Shown here piece by piece: positions 15,619 to 23,868 of a stretch of DNA of 64,000 nt. A model generated the notes under the pieces. It worked only from the letters and a program-made list of their open reading frames with translations. It did not search any database and was not told the origin of the DNA. The position numbers and the translations under genes were made by a program. Within the stretch, counting starts at the first letter, position 1, and each line of letters starts with the position of its first letter. This DNA is from Leptolyngbya sp. 'hensonii' (GTDB lineage Bacteria; Cyanobacteriota; Cyanobacteriia; GCF-001939115): assembly GCF_001939115.1 (NCBI RefSeq), contig NZ_MQTZ01000002.1, forward strand, positions 212,298 through 276,297, written 5' to 3'.

Positions 15619-16473
15619 ATGGTCCAATCCAGTCTGCCCTCTCCTGAACCGGCCAGCCGCGAATATCGCTACCTGGCTCCCTCCGTTTTCTGGAGTATTC
15701 GCCAGGGATTTCCCAGATGGTTAGCTCTCAGCCTTGTGGGCCTATCACTGATAGCCCCATTGCTCCTCTGGACTGTGATCAGCTATCTTCGCCTCGTTCC
15801 CGCCATCTTTTTACCCACACCGGGAGAGGTGCTGGATGCCGGGTTCAAGCTGTTCTTTGACAACAACCTGATCGTTGATGTGTTGATGAGCAGTAGCCGG
15901 GTTCTGGCCGGATTTATGGTTGCCGGGATCATCGGGGTGCCTATGGGATTAGCCATGGGAACGTTTTACAGTTTTGATAGCCTATTTGCCCCGATCGTCG
16001 GCATGGTCCGTTACATGCCTGTGACCGGATTCGTGCCTTTGATTGTCATCTGGTTCGGGCTAGGGGAAGTCTCAAAAGTCTTGATCATTATGCTGGGTGT
16101 AGTGTTGTACAACGCCATCATGGTAGCCGATGCAGTCAAATTCATCCCCAACGAGATGATCAACGTCGCTTACACGATGGGGGCAACCCGCCGCGATGTG
16201 GTGTTCAAAGTGATTATTCCCGCCACCTTTCCCAGCGTTCTGGATACCCTACGGGTGAACATTTCTGGAGCTTGGAACTTCCTCGTGATTGCCGAACTCG
16301 TAGCCGCCCAAAATGGTTTGGGATTCAAAATTATTCAGGCCCAGCGATTTTTGCAAACCGATAAAGTACTGTTTTGTATTGCCCTGATCGGAGTCATTGG
16401 CGTATTGATTGATTATGGATTAAAGTGGACCGCTCAGAAATTGACCCCCTGGGCTGATCAGATTCGGCATTGA
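15619..16473 (+). CDS. NitT/TauT-type ABC transporter permease
   Basis: A 284-residue inner-membrane permease of the SsuC/TauC family with about six membrane segments. It has the C-terminal EAA-loop region (AYTMGATRRDVVFKVIIPA) that docks on the ATPase. Start ATG 15619 has TTGGAGGT 8 bp upstream. It is the last gene of the riboswitch-led operon and the only permease near the ATPase (10397) and binding protein (11297), so these three probably form one importer split by three enzyme genes. Confidence 0.92.
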   Translation: MVQSSLPSPEPASREYRYLAPSVFWSIRQGFPRWLALSLVGLSLIAPLLLWTVISYLRLVPAIFLPTPGEVLDAGFKLFFDNNLIVDVLMSSSRVLAGFMVAGIIGVPMGLAMGTFYSFDSLFAPIVGMVRYMPVTGFVPLIVIWFGLGEVSKVLIIMLGVVLYNAIMVADAVKFIPNEMINVAYTMGATRRDVVFKVIIPATFPSVLDTLRVNISGAWNFLVIAELVAAQNGLGFKIIQAQRFLQTDKVLFCIALIGVIGVLIDYGLKWTAQKLTPWADQIRH

Positions 16474-16479
16474 TGTTTG

Positions 16480-16539
16480 CCTGTAGAGGTGCTGCATGCA
16501 AGGTCTTTACGGGATTGGTGTATGCAACACCGCTACAGG
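16480..16539. repeat. long imperfect palindrome between convergent genes
   Basis: CCTGTAG-AGGTG at 16480 pairs with CACC-GCTACAGG ending at 16539, with GCATGCA/TGTATGC inside. The core resembles the perfect palindrome at 63268-63299. It lies between convergent genes and supplies the stop codon of the minus-strand gene (16533-16535); it may also act as a two-way terminator. Confidence 0.65.
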
Positions 16540-17225
16540 TGGGGCACCAGGGTGTCAGAGGTGGTGACCCACCCGATCGCGCCGTTCTCCCCCAGCAGGA
16601 CTTCGATCGCAGCCTCATGCTCCTTCCGGCTCAAGGCTGCACAACAATCTTCCAGGAGCAGGCAGAAAAAGCCAAGATCGCTGGCATGGCGATAACTTCC
16701 CAGGACACAACACTCTGTGGTTACGCCAGTAAAGAGCAAATGGGTAATCCCTTTTTGGTGCAATACAGATTCCAAATTAGTTGCAATAAAAATGGATTGT
16801 GCGGGTTTATCCAGTTGCAATTCAGTTGCTAAAGGTTGTAACTCTGCAATTAATTTTGTGCCTGCTTCTCCCTGGATTAAAAACCGACCCATTTTGCCTG
16901 GACTCCCGATCGGATAGCCCGCATTGATGTACCGTTGTTTTTTACTGGGAGTCACATCCGATAGGTCAGGCAGATGGCTTTCTCGGGTGTAGATAACGGG
17001 CATACCCTGCTCTCTGGCCCAGGCGATCGTGCGCTGGATGTTAGGAACGATCGCCGCAACTGCCGACAAATCAGCCCCCAATTCATGCCCACAAAAGCCC
17101 TCCGGATGGCAAAAGTCATTCTGCATATCGATCACAACCAGAGCCGTTCGATCGGGGTCAAGCGGGAAAGGATGCTGACGGGTAGGCACCCAAATCGGCG
17201 TAAAATTCTGGTTCTCTAAATTCAT
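16533..17225 (-). CDS. isochorismatase-family cysteine hydrolase
   Basis: A 230-residue cysteine hydrolase. The Asp-Lys-Cys triad is visible: VVIDMQNDF, LDKPAQSIF and GVTTECCV. The long insertion with SHLPDLSDVTPSKKQR and GSPGKMGRFLIQGEAG is shared with the biuret-hydrolase-like protein at 57698 and the paralogue at 60015, so all three belong to the ureido/amide-cleaving branch (biuret hydrolase, N-carbamoylsarcosine amidase, RutB) rather than true isochorismatases. The acidic and pocket residues differ from the BiuH-like copy, so its substrate may be different. It lies convergent to the guanidine operon and has no operon partner of its own. Confidence 0.88.
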   Translation of the reverse strand: MNLENQNFTPIWVPTRQHPFPLDPDRTALVVIDMQNDFCHPEGFCGHELGADLSAVAAIVPNIQRTIAWAREQGMPVIYTRESHLPDLSDVTPSKKQRYINAGYPIGSPGKMGRFLIQGEAGTKLIAELQPLATELQLDKPAQSIFIATNLESVLHQKGITHLLFTGVTTECCVLGSYRHASDLGFFCLLLEDCCAALSRKEHEAAIEVLLGENGAIGWVTTSDTLVPHL

Positions 17226-17348
17226 CGTGACAGCCTATCCTAAAGGCGCAATCATGGGAAAGGGAAAAAATTGGCGTTGTTAATGCCATTCTGCCATGTC
17301 CACCTTGCCAAATTTTCTCGATTTGCCGTTATGATTTCGGAGTTTAGC

Positions 17349-18155
17349 ATGACCCGCAGCACTCTCACCGATCGTCTGGAATCCCTGAAAGCAGGTGCCA
17401 CTGCTGCTGTGACTGCCGGTCTGGTGGGTCTGGTGCTGCGATCGCTGCTAACCAGTGGCCCCCTGAACCTGGCATCTGGATGGCATCTGGGGATTATTCT
17501 GATCAGCGGGTTTCTGTTTGGGGTCACCTACCGCTACGTCGTGCGGTGGGATCCCAATCCCCATCTCAAATCTGGAGCTGTACTATCCTTCGGGCTGGTA
17601 CGAGGGTTAACCGCAATAGAGAACACGGCTCTAGACCTGGACTGGTCATCGCTGATGCCATTAGGCGAAAGCCTGTTGCTGTTTACCGTAGCAGCCCTGG
17701 CCCTGGAACGGGTGATGGCAAAAGCTGAATCGGAGGGGAAACTGCGACGGGTGCATCACATTGCTTTGAATGTGCAAGATATGCAGAAGTCCCGCCACTT
17801 CTACGGGCAGGTTCTGGGATTAGAGGAGCTCACCGGAGCAACAGTGCCCGTAACCCTTCAGGAACTGGTTGCGGCTGGTAAGGTCTGCAACTTTGTCACC
17901 CCTGATAGCACCGTGCTGGATCTGTTCTGGGAACCAAATCTGACTCCACCCGACCCTGATCCCCAGCGCCAGTTCACCCGCGCCAACCATCTGGCCTTTG
18001 ATATTGCCCCCTCCCAATTTGAAGCTGCCTTAGCTAGATTACAACAGCACGGAGTGACGATCGCAGAAGGTCCCGTCAGCCGTCCCACTGGACGGGGCGT
18101 TTATTTCCACGACCCCGATGGCTTTCTGATTGAAATTCGCTGCGACGCCAATTAG
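17349..18155 (+). CDS. membrane domain fused to VOC (glyoxalase-like) domain
   Basis: About 268 residues. The N-terminal half (about 15-120) has three to four hydrophobic segments (GATAAVTAGLVGLVLRSLL, LGIILISGFLFGVTYRYVV, ESLLLFTVAALAL). The C-terminal half (about 130-268) is a VOC domain: VHHIALNVQDMQKSRHFYG, NHLAFDIAPSQFEAAL and a final GVYFHDPDGFLIEI with metal-type His/Glu. VOC proteins include glyoxalase I, dioxygenases and resistance proteins. The start ATG 17349 precedes the conserved part; ATG 17331 is also possible. It converges on mgsC with a 4-bp overlap. Confidence 0.8.
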   Translation: MTRSTLTDRLESLKAGATAAVTAGLVGLVLRSLLTSGPLNLASGWHLGIILISGFLFGVTYRYVVRWDPNPHLKSGAVLSFGLVRGLTAIENTALDLDWSSLMPLGESLLLFTVAALALERVMAKAESEGKLRRVHHIALNVQDMQKSRHFYGQVLGLEELTGATVPVTLQELVAAGKVCNFVTPDSTVLDLFWEPNLTPPDPDPQRQFTRANHLAFDIAPSQFEAALARLQQHGVTIAEGPVSRPTGRGVYFHDPDGFLIEIRCDAN

Positions 18156-19492
18156 CCCGGAATCCAACTGGTGCCAGCCAGAGGCACACGGGCCATAGCT
18201 GCGGCTTCCACCGTCAGGGCCACCAGATCTTCCCGCTCCAGATGGTGAACATTCTGCTTACCACAGGCGCGAGCGATCGTGGTCAATTCCATATTCAGAG
18301 TCTGCAGGTAGTTTTTCACCCGACGAGCCCCCACCTCCGGTTCCAGCCGTTGTTCCAGCACCGCATCCTGGGTCGTCACCCCCACCGGACATTGACCCGT
18401 ATGGCAGTGGTGACAATAACCCGGAGCCGTCCCCAGCGCCATATAATCCTCCACCGCAGAATGATGGCCCCCATTCTGGACGTAAGTATCACTATTACAG
18501 CCCAGGGCAATCAGCACCCCCTGACCGATCGACACCGCATCCGCTCCCATGGCCAGGGCCTTAGCCACATCCGCCCCCGTGCGAATCCCGCCAGAGACAA
18601 TTAACTGCACCTTCCCCTTCATATCCATCTCCTCCAGGGCCTCCACCGCCTGCCGCACCGCCGCCAGCGTAGGAATTCCAATGTGCTCAATGAACACGGT
18701 CTGAGTTGCTGCTGTCCCCCCCTGCATCCCATCCACCACCACCACATCCGCCCCGGCATGCACCGCCAGCTTGACATCATTAAAGGGACGGGCCGCCCCC
18801 ACCTTGACATAGATGGGCTTCTCCCAATCCGTAATCTCCCGCAGTTCCTGAATTTTGATGGCCAGATCATCCGGCCCCGTCCAATCCGGATGACGGCAGG
18901 CCGATCGCTGATCAATCCCCTCCGGCAGCGTCCGCATTTCCGCCACCCTGGCATTAATCTTCTGACCCAGTAGCATCCCCCCCCCACCGGGCTTCGCCCC
19001 CTGGCTGATCACCACCTCGATCGCATCCGCCTTACGCAAATCCTCCGGATTAAACCCATAACGAGACGGCAGACATTGATACACCAGTGTCTGAGACGAT
19101 TGCCGTTCCTCCAGCGTCATCCCCCCATCCCCTGTGGTGGTCGAGGTCCCCATCTCCGTTGCCGCCCGTCCCAGCGCCTCCTTCACATTCGCCGACAGGG
19201 AACCAAAACTCATGCCCGCGATCGTAATCGGAATTTTGAGCGCGATCGGCTTTTTCGCATAGCGAGTCCCCAGAACCGTCTCCGTAAAACACTTTTCCCG
19301 ATAGCCCTCCAGGGGATATCGACTCAAGGACGCCCCCAGAAACACCAGATCATCGAAATGGGGCAATTGACGTTTTGCCCCCATACCCCGAATTTCATAA
19401 AGACCGTGAGCTGCAGCATTTTGGATGTAATGGATGATGCGACGATCGTAGCCCCAGGATTCTTCCCGGTGGATAGCAGGATGAGTATTCAT
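18152..19492 (-). CDS. mgsC: N-methylglutamate synthase, FMN/glutamate-synthase-like subunit
   Basis: About 446 residues homologous to the central and FMN domains of glutamate synthase. Seen: GGGGMLLGQKINARVAEMR, KVGAARPFNDVKLA, VVDGMQGGTAATQ, VSGGIRTGADVAKALAMGAD and a cysteine cluster YCHHCHTGQCPVGVTTQ like the GltB 3Fe-4S site. In the NMG pathway this subunit makes N-methylglutamate from glutamate and methylamine with MgsA and MgsB. The GltB-like split into three genes in the order A-B-C is the mgsABC/glxBCD arrangement. An alternative ATG at 19531 lies in low-complexity DNA, so 19492 is preferred. Confidence 0.9.
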   Translation of the reverse strand: MNTHPAIHREESWGYDRRIIHYIQNAAAHGLYEIRGMGAKRQLPHFDDLVFLGASLSRYPLEGYREKCFTETVLGTRYAKKPIALKIPITIAGMSFGSLSANVKEALGRAATEMGTSTTTGDGGMTLEERQSSQTLVYQCLPSRYGFNPEDLRKADAIEVVISQGAKPGGGGMLLGQKINARVAEMRTLPEGIDQRSACRHPDWTGPDDLAIKIQELREITDWEKPIYVKVGAARPFNDVKLAVHAGADVVVVDGMQGGTAATQTVFIEHIGIPTLAAVRQAVEALEEMDMKGKVQLIVSGGIRTGADVAKALAMGADAVSIGQGVLIALGCNSDTYVQNGGHHSAVEDYMALGTAPGYCHHCHTGQCPVGVTTQDAVLEQRLEPEVGARRVKNYLQTLNMELTTIARACGKQNVHHLEREDLVALTVEAAAMARVPLAGTSWIPG

Positions 19493-19542
19493 ATCCGTTA
19501 TATGTCGTTTATATGTCGTTATCGTTGTCATTGTCGTTGTCC

Positions 19543-19574
19543 CCGTAGAGGCGCGATGAATCGCGCCTCTACGG
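19543..19574. repeat. perfect palindrome between mgsB and mgsC
   Basis: A 15-bp stem, CCGTAGAGGCGCGAT with ATCGCGCCTCTACGG, around a 2-nt centre. This kind of CGCGATgaATCGCG palindrome is a common interspersed element in cyanobacterial genomes. Confidence 0.85.
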
Positions 19575-19587
19575 CAGGCAGGGAAAA

Positions 19588-20274
19588 TCAGTATTCCTGA
19601 TCCGCATCGGCATTCCAGTGGTAGAGCTGGCGGGCAGAGGCAATGCGTTTAAATTCTGCAGGAGAATAGGAAAATCCCGCCCGATCGAGCAGCTCCCTGA
19701 GCCCTTGATAATCCGCCTCCCTCATAGGCTCGATCTGGGCATCCGCCCCCAGAGATTTAATCTGTCCCCGCACATAGATTACTGCTTCGTAAAGGGAGTC
19801 TCCCAGAGCATCCCCCGCATCGCCACAGATGACCATCCGGCCCGCCTGGGCCATGAAGCCAGAGAAGCTGCCCACCGCCCCTCCCACCACAATGTCCCCT
19901 CCCTTGAGGGAAATCCCACAGCGTAGCCCTGCATCTCCATCGATCGTCAGCAACCCCCCATGGGCCGACGCCCCCGCCGAAACTGATGCAAAGCCCTTAA
20001 CATGAACTCGACCAGACATCATATTTTCCGCCACACCAGGTCCGGCATTGCCATGAATCGTAACCGTCCCCTGCTGGTTCATCCCAGCAGCATAGTATCC
20101 GGCATGGCCCAGAATCTCAACCTCGATCGCAGCATTCAACCCCACCGCAATGCTATGCGCCCCATCTGGATTGAGCAGGGTGACCTTACCCGTCTTCTGC
20201 TCCGGATGCTGATGCAGAAACGTATTCACCTGCCGCAGCGGGATCTGAGCTAGATCAAAAGTTACACTGTCCAT
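19588..20274 (-). CDS. mgsB: N-methylglutamate synthase, GXGXG subunit
   Basis: A 228-residue protein matching the C-terminal beta-helix (GXGXG) domain of glutamate synthase: repeated glycine-rich turns GNAGPGVAENMMSG, KGFASVSAGASAHGG, DAGLRCGISLKGGDIVVGG and VICGDAGDALGDSLYE. The domain is structural and channels ammonia between the other two. It overlaps the mgsA stop by 13 bp, so the two are co-translated. On its own this family cannot be told from GlxC of rhizobia; the operon with gmaS and the sarcosine-oxidase-like genes supports the NMG synthase call. Confidence 0.9.
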   Translation of the reverse strand: MDSVTFDLAQIPLRQVNTFLHQHPEQKTGKVTLLNPDGAHSIAVGLNAAIEVEILGHAGYYAAGMNQQGTVTIHGNAGPGVAENMMSGRVHVKGFASVSAGASAHGGLLTIDGDAGLRCGISLKGGDIVVGGAVGSFSGFMAQAGRMVICGDAGDALGDSLYEAVIYVRGQIKSLGADAQIEPMREADYQGLRELLDRAGFSYSPAEFKRIASARQLYHWNADADQEY

Positions 20275-21158
20275 AGGTAGATCTCCTCCGGTGCCGGTTC
20301 ATAGATGCGGGCCTGTTTCACATCCGGCAGGTGCGCCAGAGAACGAAACTCCGACGCGATCGCCACATAATCCGCTGTTTCCGCCACGATCGCCGGTTTG
20401 CAGGCAAAGGCATCCCGCACCAGCGCCAGCTTATCCGCCGTCCCGATCAGGAAGGTGTAGAACCCATCCAGAGCCTCAAATCCTTGCTGAATAGCCGTTT
20501 CTAAAGTGTCTCCTTCCCGCATTCGCCATTCCAGAAAGCGGCAAGCCGCCTCCGTATCGTTATCTGTCTCAAAGTGAATCCCCCGAGGCTCCAGTTGCCG
20601 CCGAATTTGATTCGGATTGGACAGAGAGCCGTTATGGACCAGACAGAAATCCTCCCCCGCCGTGAAGGGATGGGCATGGGCTGGCGTCACCGCTGATTCC
20701 GTCGCCATCCGGGTATGGCCCACCGTATGGGACCCCTGCAGGTTGAGGAACTGGTAGCGATCGGCCACCTCCTCCGGCCTCCCCGTATCCTTGTAAAGGT
20801 CGATCGATCGCCCCACCGAGAGCAGATGCAGTTGGGGATAGTGCTGTTGCAGCCAGGGCTTGAACTGGTCTGGAGCTAGTGCCGCTGTCAGAACCGCATG
20901 ATTTCCCTGCACCTCCAGGTCTGGGACGAATCCAAACTGTATCTGCAGGTTCTTGGCCAGATCCCCCCAGCCATAGGTCGTCCCCCCAGAGTAGAGACTG
21001 TACTTGCGTTCCGTCTCCGGCAGGGCATCGGAGAAGATGGCCAGCCCCGCCGAATCCGGTCCCCGATCGCCCATCCCCACCAGCATCGGCACCAGCAACT
21101 CCCCCAGGGAAGCCCGCAGATGGGGCTGCTTAATTAAAAGTCCAACAATGCCGCACAT
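20262..21158 (-). CDS. mgsA: N-methylglutamate synthase, class II glutamine amidotransferase subunit
   Basis: A 298-residue Ntn-type glutaminase domain. Cys2 (MCGIVGLL) is the nucleophile after Met removal; GDRGPDSAGLAIFSD, VGHTRMATESAVTPAHAHPF and LVHNGSLSNPNQIRRQL are the class II signatures of GltB/PurF/GlmS. In NMG synthase it releases the amine (from glutamine or gamma-glutamylmethylamide) into the GXGXG/FMN subunits. It is the first of the three mgs genes and follows gmaS with a repeat-bearing spacer of 125 bp. Confidence 0.92.
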   Translation of the reverse strand: MCGIVGLLIKQPHLRASLGELLVPMLVGMGDRGPDSAGLAIFSDALPETERKYSLYSGGTTYGWGDLAKNLQIQFGFVPDLEVQGNHAVLTAALAPDQFKPWLQQHYPQLHLLSVGRSIDLYKDTGRPEEVADRYQFLNLQGSHTVGHTRMATESAVTPAHAHPFTAGEDFCLVHNGSLSNPNQIRRQLEPRGIHFETDNDTEAACRFLEWRMREGDTLETAIQQGFEALDGFYTFLIGTADKLALVRDAFACKPAIVAETADYVAIASEFRSLAHLPDVKQARIYEPAPEEIYLWTV

Positions 21159-21206
21159 ACAAATATTCCAGTCAAATATTCCAGTGGTTAGTCAACTTGA
21201 TATTGA

Positions 21207-21256
21207 GGGGGTGTGGGGGTTTCACCCCACGCGGGGCATAGCCCCCCTGCACCCCC
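21207..21256. repeat. three-way-junction repeat between gmaS and mgsA
   Basis: Outer GGGGGTG/CACCCCC (21207-21213 with 21250-21256) encloses TGGGG-type and GCGGGGC/GCCCC hairpins. It has the same layout as the element at 9708-9755 in the riboswitch. Confidence 0.7.
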
Positions 21257-21283
21257 GCTTGTCAGATATGTCTTGGCAGAACC

Positions 21284-22612
21284 CTAGAAAAACTCCAAAT
21301 ACCGCTCCACTTCCCACTCCGACACATGGCGCATGTACTCCACCCACTCCATTCGCTTCAAGGTCATGAATTCATTGGCTAAAACGCCCAAGGCCCCTTT
21401 AATCACCGGATCAGAATCCAGGGCCTCGATCGCCTCCTTCAGACTTTGGGGCAAGGTGGCAATTCCCCGCTGCTTCAACGCCTCCGGCGATAGGTCATAC
21501 AGGTTTTCGTTATGGGGTTCTCCCGGTTCGATCGCCTTCTCAATCCCATCCAGTCCAGCGGCGATCGCTGCTGCTGTGGCCAGGTAGGGATTACAGGAGC
21601 CATCCGCTAGCCGCAGTTCCAGCCGTCCACCGGGAATACGAACCATACTGGAGCGGTTGTTATCCCCATAGCTGATGTAGGCCGGTGCCCAGGTAGCCCC
21701 ACTCAGCGATCGGCCCACCACCAGCCGCTTATAGGAATTCACTGTCGGCGCACAGAGGGCCGTCAAAGCCCCAGCATGGGCCAGCAGCCCCCCCAGGAAG
21801 TGATAGGCCAGTTTCGAGAGTCCCAGATTGCAGGAATCTGTATCATCTGCAAACAGATTGGTTTTACCATCACTGATGGAAAGATGAATGTGCATCCCTG
21901 TGCCAGTACGATTGGCAAAAGGTTTGGGCATAAAGGAGCAAATTAAACCCATTTCCCGGGCAATTTCAGAAGCAGCCATTTTGAAAAAGATATAGCGATC
22001 GGCAGTGGTTAATGCCTCCGTATAGGTGTAGTTGATTTCAAACTGTCCATTGGCATCTTCGTGATCCACCTGATAGATATCAAAGCCAACGGCTTGCAGA
22101 CTTGTGACCAGTTTCTCGATATAAGCTGCACTGCGGGACAGGCCCTTATAGTCGTAGCAGGGCTTATCCAGGGTATCCGTCTGATCAAAGGGATGGATGT
22201 GGCCCCGATCGTCTCGCCGCAGCAGGGCAAATTCCGGTTCTACCCCGGTGTAAAGGGTCCAGCCTTTCTGTTTCAGTCGTTCGAGTTGTTGCATGAGCAC
22301 ATAGCGGGCATCGTAGGGATAGGGCTCCCCCTTCACATGCCCGACGCAGACGATGCGGGCAAATCCCGGCATCCAGGGAACGAGGGAAAGGGTCGAGAGA
22401 TCCCCTACTGCCAGATAGTCGGGACTGTGGGGGTCCATCCCCAGTCCCCAGACCGCAAATCCAGCAAATCCGGCCCCCGGATTCAAGATATCCTCAAAAT
22501 GGGAAGCCGGAACAGCCTTGGTTTTGGCAACCCCATGGATATCCACAAACTGAGCCAGGATAAACTTAACGTGATTTGCTTCCAGAAATGCTTTTGCCTC
22601 TGCCGGGGTCAT
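21284..22612 (-). CDS. gmaS: gamma-glutamylmethylamide synthetase (GS family)
   Basis: A 442-residue GS-fold ligase of the GlnT/type III-like branch: [60 protein letters not shown] and [20 protein letters not shown]. GmaS joins glutamate and methylamine with ATP. This call rests on context: it lies between the sarcosine-oxidase-like four-subunit genes and mgsABC, the usual partners of gmaS in methylotrophs and rhizobia (glnT-glxBCD). By sequence alone it could be a glutamine synthetase. It has an unusual second copy of the fold at 14147 in the guanidine operon. Confidence 0.85.
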   Translation of the reverse strand: MTPAEAKAFLEANHVKFILAQFVDIHGVAKTKAVPASHFEDILNPGAGFAGFAVWGLGMDPHSPDYLAVGDLSTLSLVPWMPGFARIVCVGHVKGEPYPYDARYVLMQQLERLKQKGWTLYTGVEPEFALLRRDDRGHIHPFDQTDTLDKPCYDYKGLSRSAAYIEKLVTSLQAVGFDIYQVDHEDANGQFEINYTYTEALTTADRYIFFKMAASEIAREMGLICSFMPKPFANRTGTGMHIHLSISDGKTNLFADDTDSCNLGLSKLAYHFLGGLLAHAGALTALCAPTVNSYKRLVVGRSLSGATWAPAYISYGDNNRSSMVRIPGGRLELRLADGSCNPYLATAAAIAAGLDGIEKAIEPGEPHNENLYDLSPEALKQRGIATLPQSLKEAIEALDSDPVIKGALGVLANEFMTLKRMEWVEYMRHVSEWEVERYLEFF

Positions 22613-22642
22613 TGCTTTTTCTCCTTAAGATGGAATCAAACC

Positions 22643-23341
22643 TTAATCATTCAAAAGCGGTCCAGTAACACCCAGAAATGCCTGGGGAATCACCTCTGCC
22701 TCAGCAGTTGCAGCCGCTAGCCATTGTTCCATTGCTGGTAGAGTCCAGATAGTGTGGGCATAGGTCTGGGCGACAGGGGGCAGGGACACCCCATAGGTCA
22801 CAAACCGGGATACGACGGGGGCATACATGGCATCTGCAATGGTGAATGGGCCAAAGAGGAAATCACCTGCCCCCCCAAAGCGTTGGCGGCAATCCTGCCA
22901 GATCGTGGTAATCCGATCGATATCGTCCTGAACTGCCGGGGTCATCCCCTGCCCTGGATAGCGAGACCGGCAATCCATCGGCATCTGGGTCCGCAGTTCC
23001 ACAAAACCTGCATGCATCTCAGCGCTGATAGAACGGGCGATCGCCCGCTGGTTCGGGTCAGCCGGGTATAACCCAGCCTGAGGAAACCGTTCAGCCAGAT
23101 ACTCACAAATGGCTAGAGAGTCCCATATCGTCAGGCTCCCGTGCTGTAACACAGGTACCCTTTTGGCAGGAGAATATTGGGAAATTTGCTGTCGGCTCTG
23201 GGGTGTATTCAGGGGAATCCGAATTTCCTTAAATTCAATCCCAAAGTGCTGCATCACTAGCCAGGGGCGCAGCGACCAGGAGGAATAGTTTTTGTTGCCA
23301 ATAATCAGGGTGAAGGGGTCCATAGGGTGTCCTGTAGTCAA
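22643..23341 (-). CDS. glutathione S-transferase family protein
   Basis: A 232-residue GST. The N-terminal thioredoxin-like domain has SSWSLRPWLVMQHFG (catalytic Ser region), PAKRVPVL (cis-Pro) and WDSLAICEYLAERFP (the E-S glutathione contact is D-S here), followed by an all-helical domain. It overlaps the soxG-like gene by 4 bp (ATGA) and so is co-translated with it. Formaldehyde from NMG dehydrogenase reacts with glutathione, so a role in C1 handling is plausible, but it may be a general detoxification enzyme. Confidence 0.85.
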   Translation of the reverse strand: MTTGHPMDPFTLIIGNKNYSSWSLRPWLVMQHFGIEFKEIRIPLNTPQSRQQISQYSPAKRVPVLQHGSLTIWDSLAICEYLAERFPQAGLYPADPNQRAIARSISAEMHAGFVELRTQMPMDCRSRYPGQGMTPAVQDDIDRITTIWQDCRQRFGGAGDFLFGPFTIADAMYAPVVSRFVTYGVSLPPVAQTYAHTIWTLPAMEQWLAAATAEAEVIPQAFLGVTGPLLND

Positions 23342-23868
23342 GGGGACTGAGTTGTGCGATCGCTGCGGCCACCGAGTTCTGCCGTGATCTCGGCCAGAGT
23401 AGACCAGAAATAAGTGCCAAAGGTGCCATCACACCAGATCCGATAGAAAGGCAGTCCCGCTTGCTCCCCCGGAATCACCGTCACCGAGACACCGATCAGG
23501 GTGGTGAGAATAACCGGGTGGGTGTTTAAATCCAATGCGCGAAAGTTGACATTGCAGGTTTGCCGCAGTAGTTCCTGGACAGCCCTGCCCCGCAGACAGA
23601 TCGCCCGATCCTGCCGCAACACCGGATAGACTCTGGGGGGAGGGGGCTGGCAGGCTTGAGCCAGTTGGGGAGCGATCGCACTCCCTTCCAGGAGAAATTC
23701 ATTCAGGCCCAATCGGGCCACCAGGCCCCCATCAGACAGAGGCTTCCAGCTATTGGGTCGATCGGGCACTGAGATGCCCTGGCTCTGCAACCAGGCCACC
23801 GCCGCTGGTCCCTTAACCCCAAACCGGGGCAGGTGGGAAAGGTCCATCAGGTGTAGATACTCCGTCAT
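23338..23868 (-). CDS. mgdD: NMG dehydrogenase / sarcosine oxidase gamma subunit
   Basis: A 176-residue SoxG-like protein: LPRFGVKGPAAVAWLQSQG at the start, LGLNEFLLEG, AICLRGRAVQELL, and a GLPFYRIWCDGTFGTYFW C-terminus. It has the GcvT-like fold of the gamma subunit, which contacts the folate domain of alpha in heterotetrameric sarcosine oxidase. It overlaps the alpha gene by 4 bp. The family is fast-evolving, so identity rests partly on the operon. Confidence 0.85.
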   Translation of the reverse strand: MTEYLHLMDLSHLPRFGVKGPAAVAWLQSQGISVPDRPNSWKPLSDGGLVARLGLNEFLLEGSAIAPQLAQACQPPPPRVYPVLRQDRAICLRGRAVQELLRQTCNVNFRALDLNTHPVILTTLIGVSVTVIPGEQAGLPFYRIWCDGTFGTYFWSTLAEITAELGGRSDRTTQSP

